Shown: positions 56,987-64,000 of the stretch, piece by piece
Numbering within the stretch: position 1 is the first letter of the stretch
How the letters are laid out: each line of letters opens with the position of its first letter
From: Hydrogenophilus sp.
GTDB lineage: Bacteria > Pseudomonadota > Gammaproteobacteria > Burkholderiales > Thiobacillaceae
NCBI GenBank assembly: GCA_020725265.1
Contig: DYFK01000018.1
Span: forward strand, 1 to 64,000
DNA: 64,000 bases
Reading direction: 5' to 3'
The notes under the pieces: model-generated
Told to the model about the DNA's origin: nothing
Seen by the model: only the letters and a program-made list of their open reading frames with translations
The model's database searches: none
Program-made: the position numbers and the translations under genes

Positions 56987-59345
56987 TCCCTCGTCTTCAA
57001 CACGCCGACCAGATCCAGCCGCCCGAGCCGGCGCCACACCAGCGCGCCGGAGATCACGGCGGAGACCACCACCACGCTCGCCGCCAGCGCGTAGTTGCCG
57101 GGTTCCAGCACCAGCGGCAGCCGGTACAGGTCGGATTCGAACACCACCACCAGGATGCCGCACAGGCCGGTGCCGATCAAAAACCCCAGCGGAATCGCCG
57201 CCAGGGTCAGCACGGCCAGTTCGCCGAGCAGGATATAGGCGATCTCGCCGCGCGTGAAACCCAGCACGCGCAGGCTGGCGAGTTCACGGCCGCGCTCGGA
57301 CAGGGCGATGCGCGCGCTGTTGTAGACCACGCCAAAAGCAATCGTCCCGGCCAGCAGGGTCGCCACCATGTTGAAGAACAGCACGAACTCGCCCAGCGTG
57401 TCGTAGAAGCTGCGAATCGCCGAGGCGTGCGCGACCATGCCCAACACGCGCGGCCGTTCATGCAGGCGGGCGTAGAGCTCGCGTTCGATGCCGCGGTCGT
57501 GCGCGAGATAAGCGCCGGATACCACGTCGTCCTCGCGCAGCAGCGTGTTCAGCGCGTCCCGCCGCATGTAGGCGGAGACGCCGAGGTACTGCTTGGTCAC
57601 GCCCAGCACCGGCACTTGAAGCACCCGCCGGCTGCCTTCCAGCACTTCCACGGTGAGCAGATCGCCGGGCTTCACGCGCAGGATGTTGTCGGCGAGGTGG
57701 TCGGTCAGCACGATGCCATCGGGCGGAATGCGCACCGGCCGCAAGTTCTGGTCGAGCGAACGGTGCAGCACGCCTTCCGGCTCGATGCCGTACACCGCCG
57801 CGCGGTAGTGGCGATGGCCGAAGCGCAGGTTGGCGGCCACGTCGCGGAAGCCCTCGACATGGCGCACGCCGGGCAATTGCGCCAGCTCGTGCAGGGCGCG
57901 GCCGCTGGTCGGTTCGATGAAGCCGAGCTGGAGATCCTCGCGCGCGGCCTGGCGGAACTGCACGTCGACCATGAAATCGATGGCGCCGCGCTGATAGTTG
58001 CCGACCATCATCAGACCGCCGGCGCAGGCGATGCCCAGCACCGTCAACAGCGATTTGACCGGCCGCCGCTCGATGTGGCGCAGGATCATGCGCGACGGCT
58101 GGCCGAACCAGCGTTGCAGGCCCAGCCGCTCCAGCACGGTGGCGCGGTACACCACCGGCGTTTCCGCGCGCATGCCTTCCGCCGGCGGCAGGCGCATGGC
58201 GCGGCCGACCGCCAGCAACGTGCCGCTCACGCCGGCGCAGATGGTCACCGCCAAGGCGATGGCGATCACCTCCGGACGCAGCACGTAGTCCAGATCGGGG
58301 AAGCGGTAGAAATCCATGTAGACGTTGGCCAGACCGCGCCCGAACCAGGCGCCGAGCGCGACGCCGCCGGCCACGCCCAACAGCGTCACCACCAGCACCA
58401 GCTTGAGGTAGTGCCCGCCGATGGCGACGCGGGTGTAGCCGAACGCCTTGAGGATAGCGATCTGCTCGCGCTGGGTGGCGATCAGCCGGGTAACCACGAC
58501 GTTGAGCAGGAAAGCGGCCACACCCAGGAAGATCGCCGGGAACACCGTCGCCGTGGTGCGCAACTGCTTCAGCTCCTCGTTGAGGAAGCGGTTGGAGAAC
58601 TGATCCTTGCGCGCGAACGCGCCGATGCCGCCATAGGCCGCCAGACGGTCGTCGAGGCGGTCGATCACCGCTTGCTCGTTGGCCCCCGGCGTCAGTGTCA
58701 GGGTGACGCTGTTGAAGGCGCCATCCATGCCGTAGGCGATGGCCAGCGCGTGGCGTCCCATCCACAGCACGCCGTAGCGCTTGAAGTCCGGGAACATCGC
58801 ACCGGGCGCGATCTGGTAGACGTACTCCGGCGACAGCGCCACGCCGGCCAAGGTCAGCGCCTTGCGCTTGCCGTTGATGATGGCGTGAATGCGGTCGCCG
58901 GGATGCAGACCGTGGGCGTCGGCGAAAGTATCGCTGGCCACCACCTCGTCGCCGCTGTAGGGCGCCGGCCAGCGCCCGCGCTTGAGATGCAGGGTGTTGA
59001 GCAGCGGCTCGGCGTTGTCCGGCAGCGACGACAGCACACCGGTGATGGGGTCGTCGAAGCCTTCCACCTCCAGCTTGACCACCGCGTTGACGCGCGTTTC
59101 CAGACGCTCGACCCCGGGAATCTCGGCGAGTCGAGCGGACAGGCTCTCGGGCGCGCGCTTCAGGCGCGTGAACACCTCGGCGAAGCGGTACTCGCGATAG
59201 AAGCGGTCGCGCGTTTCCACCAGCGAATCGTAGGTGGACAGTGCCATCACCAGGGTCGCCACGCCGCCGGCGATCACCGCCGCGATCGCCAGCACCTGGC
59301 CACGCATCAGCCACAAGTCTCGCCACAGCTTGAGATCGAGCGCTT

Positions 59346-59349
<4 letters not shown>
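56983..59349 (-). CDS. ABC exporter permease with two FtsX domains
   Basis: A 788-residue membrane protein: one N-terminal helix (about residues 17-38), a periplasmic MacB-like domain, an FtsX-type three-helix unit (about 270-395), another periplasmic domain and a second FtsX unit (about 660-780, with [14 protein letters not shown]). The duplicated layout resembles YbbP/LolE-like permeases that extract or export lipids or hydrophobic molecules. It is coupled to the ATPase gene upstream (4-bp overlap) and the adaptor downstream (4-bp overlap), so the three form one transporter. The substrate is unknown. Confidence 0.88.
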
Positions 59350-60077
<728 letters not shown>

Positions 60078-60310
60078 GCCTTCAGCATAGGGCAAGCGGC
60101 CAGCGCGGGAAGATCGCGCGCGCCGACAATGGCGGCGCGCAGGATGGGCACGCGCAGGCGCCGATCAGCCGGCGCGGGTTAAACGGACAACGTCCCGGCG
60201 CGCGATCCACATCCGAGGTTCCGCATGAACCATGCGCTTTCCAACCGCGTAAACATCCGCGAATAACACCCGCGAATTCATCCGCCGCTGCGGCGGACAT
60301 GACACTGAAA

Positions 60311-60342
60311 GTCAAAAGCTTGATCCGGCCCTTCAGCCGGAT
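60311..60342 (-). terminator. Possible terminator at the end of the exoprotein/immunity operon
   Basis: On the minus strand ATCCGGC (60342-60336), a six-base loop containing the TGA stop, and GCCGGAT (60329-60323) form a perfect 7-bp stem. A CTTTTG stretch follows. The T-run is short, so termination may be partial. The remaining gap (60078-60310) shows no gene. Confidence 0.4.
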
Positions 60343-61220
60343 GCGGGCGTCCGCCCGGAGACCTCCGGGCTGTCCGGATCGATGCCGATGGCGCTTTCGT
60401 CTCCGTTGCGCGCGACACCGTCGGGCGCCGTTGCCGGCTTCGCCGCCATCGCTTCCATCGCCGCCAATTCCTCCGGGTGGTATTTGATGCCGGGGTAGGT
60501 TTGCAGCTCGAATGCCGGCGCGCGGTATTGGCTACCGTCGATGTCTTTCGGGTGGTTGAACATTTCCGCCGGGTCGCAGAAAACGCCCGGCAATTGCGCA
60601 CGCACCGAGGCCGCGCGCGCTTCCATCTCGTCCATCCGCGTCAACAGGTCGCGGGGGTCTTCGCTCAGTTGCAGTACCCAGCCCGGCCCCAGCGCTTCGC
60701 TGCGACCGCCTTCGATCTTCACCCGGCGCAGTTCGTCGCCTAGAAGCTTCATGTACGGCGGGCCCAGCCAGAGGAACCAGCGAACCAGGGGGATGCATTT
60801 AATCAAACGGCTTGTTCCTGCTTTAGGATCAGCCTCAGTATGGAGGTCCACATAGTCCACCTTCATCGGGAGCAGACAGGCGTCAATAAAATGCCTGATG
60901 GATGGCCAGTCCATATTGTTGTGCTTCACATATAGATAGAACGTACTATGAGACTTAAGGTAACCACCCGGTTTCAAAAAACCACCTAAGGTCCGCCGGC
61001 CCTTCTGCTGGAAGCCCCCTTCTCCATAGACCAGATTCGGCGGTGGGTTTGCCGGATCGAAGGGAGTTCGGTACGGCTCCGGGAAGCCCCAGGTGTCCGG
61101 CGTGTATCGCGGCAGGTGTTCCAGGAACAGGCGAACCCAACGTTGGCCGTCTTCCAGGTCGTGCATGGAAAGACGGCTCTTCATGGTTAATTCAAACGGC
61201 GGAATCCTCATTCGTGTCAC
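60333..61220 (-). CDS. Candidate immunity protein for the nuclease exoprotein
   Basis: A 295-residue soluble protein I cannot place firmly. It is rich in aromatic residues (R-F-F/W patches such as L-V-R-W-F-L-W-L-G-P-P-Y and F-Y-L-Y-V-K-H-N-N-M-D-W), and the C-terminal 40 residues are low-complexity. Its start overlaps the stop of the haemagglutinin-type gene by 4 bp. In contact-dependent inhibition and polymorphic-toxin loci that position is held by the cognate immunity gene, so it is the obvious candidate. It is long for an immunity protein. Local base composition is lower in GC around 60790-60960, as expected for exchanged toxin/immunity modules. Confidence 0.5.
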   Translation of the reverse strand: MTRMRIPPFELTMKSRLSMHDLEDGQRWVRLFLEHLPRYTPDTWGFPEPYRTPFDPANPPPNLVYGEGGFQQKGRRTLGGFLKPGGYLKSHSTFYLYVKHNNMDWPSIRHFIDACLLPMKVDYVDLHTEADPKAGTSRLIKCIPLVRWFLWLGPPYMKLLGDELRRVKIEGGRSEALGPGWVLQLSEDPRDLLTRMDEMEARAASVRAQLPGVFCDPAEMFNHPKDIDGSQYRAPAFELQTYPGIKYHPEELAAMEAMAAKPATAPDGVARNGDESAIGIDPDSPEVSGRTPASG

Positions 61221-64000
61221 CGAGGCCCCACTGGGCGGCTAGTCACTGTAGTAAATCTTCCCGTTGATGGGTCAAAAACTCTCACAGCACCCACCCCATC
61301 TTCTGTCACCATCCTCCACAATGGTCCGGAGATATAGTTATTCCTCGGGCTGATCACCAGTTCGAAAGGTTTGCCGGTGTCTTTCGCCATCTGCACAAGT
61401 CCCCGGAGTTGGTTGCTGTTGCTCAGGTTGATGATGACATCCTTGACCTCGATGATGATCTTGTCGCCAACCAGGTCCGGGCGCACCGTCACCCGGGTGC
61501 CATTATCCAGGATGGTGCTGTAGTTTTTGCCATCTTCCACCGCCGCGCGGGCATCCTTGACGCACTCCTGGAAGGCGCACCCGCGTTCCCGGTTGATGCG
61601 CGCCCGCCGCGCGGCTTCGCTTTCCTCCGGCGGCGGTTCGTCCGCGCCACCTGGCGGGGTACCCATGGTGTCGGCCGGTAGGTTCGTGGACGGGCCGGCG
61701 CCATTCTCCAGTCCCGCCATTTCCGTCACCGCCGCCACGGCCCAAAGCCCCGCCATGCGCATGGTGTTCATGCAGGCGGGTGACGCGTAGCAAGTACGGG
61801 CCGCCACAACACCACCTTCCAGCACCATGGTCGCCAGGTAGGGCGCGGCAAGCAGCCCGTTCTGGCTGGCTTCGTTGACCGCTCCGGTGCCGCCATGCAC
61901 ACCGCCCACCGCGCCACCACCTCCAATCACGATCATCTGCGTAATGGCCTGCGCGGCTTCTTCCGGGACGCCGTTTTCGATCAGATAACCCTGCACGTGT
62001 GGGGCCGTGACGCTGGACAGCCCGGCCCCGACCGCGCCGCCCGCGCCTCCGGACAGCCCGCCAATCAGCAGGTGTCCGGCCATCCGACAGGCGCCATCCG
62101 GTGCCCAGCATGCCGCCGATTCTTCGTCGACGCGCGCCACCGCCTCGGCGAGTCGCTCGTTGGCGTAGTCGCCCCAGGCCTTGCTCCCTTCCCGCAGGAA
62201 CTCCCGGGTGATCGTCACCTGCGCCTGGACGTCGCCTTCCACCCGGGTGGCGTCGAAGATCGGTGCGAAGCCGGTGTCTCCTGCGTCGGCGCGTACCCCG
62301 GCGTCTCCCGCCAGGCCGCTGATGCCGGAACGGGTCTGACTGGTCCGCAGGCCTTCCGCTTCACCCGCTCCGGCGCCGCTCTGCCTCAGTTGACTGCCCG
62401 CGCCTATCGTCAGCCCCCAGCCGTCCGCTTGGTATTCGGCCCGATTGCTCAGGTCGTCCAGCTTCAGCTCGCCTCCCGTGGCAAACCGGTTCCGTTCTTC
62501 TTCCACCGCCTGCTCGCCACTGGCAATGACCGCGCCCATCAGGTGGGTATCGCCCGCCACCTCCACCTGGAATCCTCCGTCGCCCGCGTACAGGCCGCTG
62601 CGTTCCCGCGCGCTGGCATAGTCGCTTTCCGTCCGGGCACGGCCCGCGCTCACGCTGGCGCCAGGGCTGGGGCCAAGGGTGACGCTGGCGCCCCAGCTCC
62701 GTTGCCGGCTTCGGTAGTCGGCGGTGTCTTGCGGGCTTTCCATATGCAGGTCGCCGCCAATCCGGGCGATCACCGTTTCGCCGCCAGCCTTGGCTCCATG
62801 CAGTCGGGTGTCGCCACCGACGTCCAGCGTGAGCGTGCCGCCGGACTGGACGTGGCTGTGCGTCCAGGTGTGTTCTTCGCCTTCCGTTCGGCCTTCGGCG
62901 CCGTGGGCGCTGACGGTGACGCCGCTGTCGCGCCCCAGGCTGATGCCCACGCTGGCGCCGCTGCTCCGGTGCCGGGTGCTTTGGCTGGCGTGGTTCGTCG
63001 CGGCTTCCAGGCGTAGATCGCCGGCGCTTCGAAGCGTGACGTCGCCTTGCCCGATCACGTCGCTTCCCCGGATCAGCAGGCCGCCAACGTCACCTTCTCC
63101 GTCGGCGGTGAGCCGGATGGCTCCGCCGGCTCGCAGGCTGGAGCCGGCGGCTCGATCGCCGTCCCGGGTTTGTTGGCTTGCGCTCTTGGCCGTGCCCAGA
63201 CTCAGGCTCAGGTTCAGGGCGTTTTGCGGTTGGCCGCTTGCGAGCGCATCGGCGGCCCGGCTCAGTTCTTTGGCGTTGTTGTGGACGTTGAGCGCCAGGC
63301 TGCCGCCGGCCAGCGCGCGCAGGCGTCCACTTTCGGCGCGACCTCCGGCGTCGATCAGCCTGTGCGCGGTTTGTCCGGTTTCGATCAGCGCGCCGCCCAC
63401 GCCAATGCTCAGGCCGCTTTGCTTGAACCGGTGCTCGATCCGTTCGTGCTCCGTCTCGCGCGCTTCGGTGATTTCAATGCGTCGGGCCGTGACGTCCAGG
63501 TCGCCGGCGGCGGTCAGGTGGCTGCCCTCCTGCCGGTAGTCTCCGCCGGCGTGGATCGTGACGTCGCCTTCCAGGCTGCCGATCCGGCTGGCTTCGGCAT
63601 GGGTGCCGTCGCGCCAGCGGTCATTGGTGTGCTGTTGCTTGCCGACCGTGAGCGTGAGGCCGCTGGCGAACAAGCCGCTTCGGGTCACTTGCCGGTGGCT
63701 TTGGCCGCCCATGGTGGTTTCCGCCGCGAGGATGCCGAGATCGCGTCCGGCGGTCAGGGTGACGCCGCCGTCGGCCACCACCGCCGTGCCGGTGATCGTG
63801 AGGTCGCGCCCGGCTTCGATCATGACGCCAGTGCCTTCGATGATGCTGCCTTCGGCGACGCTGGCCCAGCCTTCCTCGATCACGTGGGTTTTTTTGCTCG
63901 ACAGGAAGCCGCTCTTCTTGTCCCGGCTTTCCCGGTAGTCGTGGTGTTCGGTGGTCACCGCGCCAATCCACGCGTCCCGTTCGGCGGTAATCCAGGTTTG
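61217..64000 (-). CDS. CdiA/haemagglutinin-type exoprotein, 3' part, with PD-(D/E)XK nuclease tip
   Basis: The frame is open through the right edge, so only the last 928 codons are present. The N-terminal part is haemagglutinin repeat: many G-x-L/V-T-L-x-A-G-R-D/G-D units such as G-V-T-L-T-A-G-R-D-L-G. A Gly/Ala-rich pretoxin helix region follows, then E-S-E-A-A-R-R-A-R-I-N-R-E-R-G-C and a terminal domain with V-R-P-D-L-V-G-D-K-I-I-I-E-V-K-D and N-Q-L-R-G-L-V-Q-M-A. This fits the restriction-endonuclease-fold toxin group (Tox-REase-7-like; Asp, then Glu-x-Lys). It should be secreted by a two-partner TpsB-type transporter outside the window and deliver a nuclease to neighbouring cells. Confidence 0.8.
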   Translation of the reverse strand, partial: QTWITAERDAWIGAVTTEHHDYRESRDKKSGFLSSKKTHVIEEGWASVAEGSIIEGTGVMIEAGRDLTITGTAVVADGGVTLTAGRDLGILAAETTMGGQSHRQVTRSGLFASGLTLTVGKQQHTNDRWRDGTHAEASRIGSLEGDVTIHAGGDYRQEGSHLTAAGDLDVTARRIEITEARETEHERIEHRFKQSGLSIGVGGALIETGQTAHRLIDAGGRAESGRLRALAGGSLALNVHNNAKELSRAADALASGQPQNALNLSLSLGTAKSASQQTRDGDRAAGSSLRAGGAIRLTADGEGDVGGLLIRGSDVIGQGDVTLRSAGDLRLEAATNHASQSTRHRSSGASVGISLGRDSGVTVSAHGAEGRTEGEEHTWTHSHVQSGGTLTLDVGGDTRLHGAKAGGETVIARIGGDLHMESPQDTADYRSRQRSWGASVTLGPSPGASVSAGRARTESDYASARERSGLYAGDGGFQVEVAGDTHLMGAVIASGEQAVEEERNRFATGGELKLDDLSNRAEYQADGWGLTIGAGSQLRQSGAGAGEAEGLRTSQTRSGISGLAGDAGVRADAGDTGFAPIFDATRVEGDVQAQVTITREFLREGSKAWGDYANERLAEAVARVDEESAACWAPDGACRMAGHLLIGGLSGGAGGAVGAGLSSVTAPHVQGYLIENGVPEEAAQAITQMIVIGGGGAVGGVHGGTGAVNEASQNGLLAAPYLATMVLEGGVVAARTCYASPACMNTMRMAGLWAVAAVTEMAGLENGAGPSTNLPADTMGTPPGGADEPPPEESEAARRARINRERGCAFQECVKDARAAVEDGKNYSTILDNGTRVTVRPDLVGDKIIIEVKDVIINLSNSNQLRGLVQMAKDTGKPFELVISPRNNYISGPLWRMVTEDGVGAVRVFDPSTGRFTTVTSRPVGPR

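Overview
The window is 64 kb of GC-rich proteobacterial chromosome. Gene content points to a gammaproteobacterium: dnaE-scpA-scpB-rluB run together, and there is a DksA-type zinc-finger protein, an Uup ABC-F protein and NikR. Exported proteins with PEP-CTERM tails suggest an environmental, exopolysaccharide-forming organism. I cannot name a genus, and a betaproteobacterium is not excluded. The exosortase that would process the tails is not in the window.

Layout. 1-706: toxin-antitoxin debris, with a PIN toxin broken by a 5-bp tandem duplication and a frameshifted regulator tail. 895-4800: a MoxR ATPase / DUF58 / transglutaminase operon. 4851-12279: NikR, an erythromycin-esterase homologue, an SDR dehydrogenase and a six-gene nickel uptake operon (DUF4198 protein, small membrane partner, outer-membrane barrel, NikM, NikQ, NikO) behind an AT-rich operator. 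12472-16763: an HDOD-histidine kinase overlapping a REC-PAS-GGDEF-EAL protein. 16881-17486: a DUF1134 (EipA) protein.

17508-34493 is an exported-protein region. It holds DUF1501 and DUF1800 proteins, a sterol-desaturase-family protein, a 52-residue PEP-CTERM protein, two beta-helix proteins, a lipoprotein amidase, two ordinary PEP-CTERM proteins and one IPTL-like paralogue. Two related hybrid histidine kinases, one frameshifted in a C-run, and an OmpR-type regulator accompany them. Three 64-65 bp elements with almost identical internal spacing lie upstream of genes in this region. They look like the control sites of an undescribed regulon, perhaps run by the adjacent two-component system.

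35415-45880 holds the most unusual system: two convergent gene sets meeting near 41.4 kb. The plus strand carries a nucleotidyltransferase-fold protein, a GT2 glycosyltransferase, an HPr-kinase-like/GT2 fusion, a PqqD-like protein and a degenerate-GT2/radical-SAM fusion with an in-frame TGA at codon 527. The minus strand carries two radical SAM proteins and two paralogous glycosyltransferases, behind rluB. It looks like a peptide- or surface-modification pathway without a visible precursor.

45892-60077 is mostly housekeeping: rluB, scpB, scpA, dnaE, a UPF0175/DUF3368 toxin-antitoxin pair, tRNA-Arg(CCT), a DksA-like gene with a strong terminator, uup, and an adaptor/permease/ATPase export operon. 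From 60333 to the right edge lies the 3' end of a large haemagglutinin-type exoprotein with a PD-(D/E)XK nuclease tip, followed by a candidate immunity gene.
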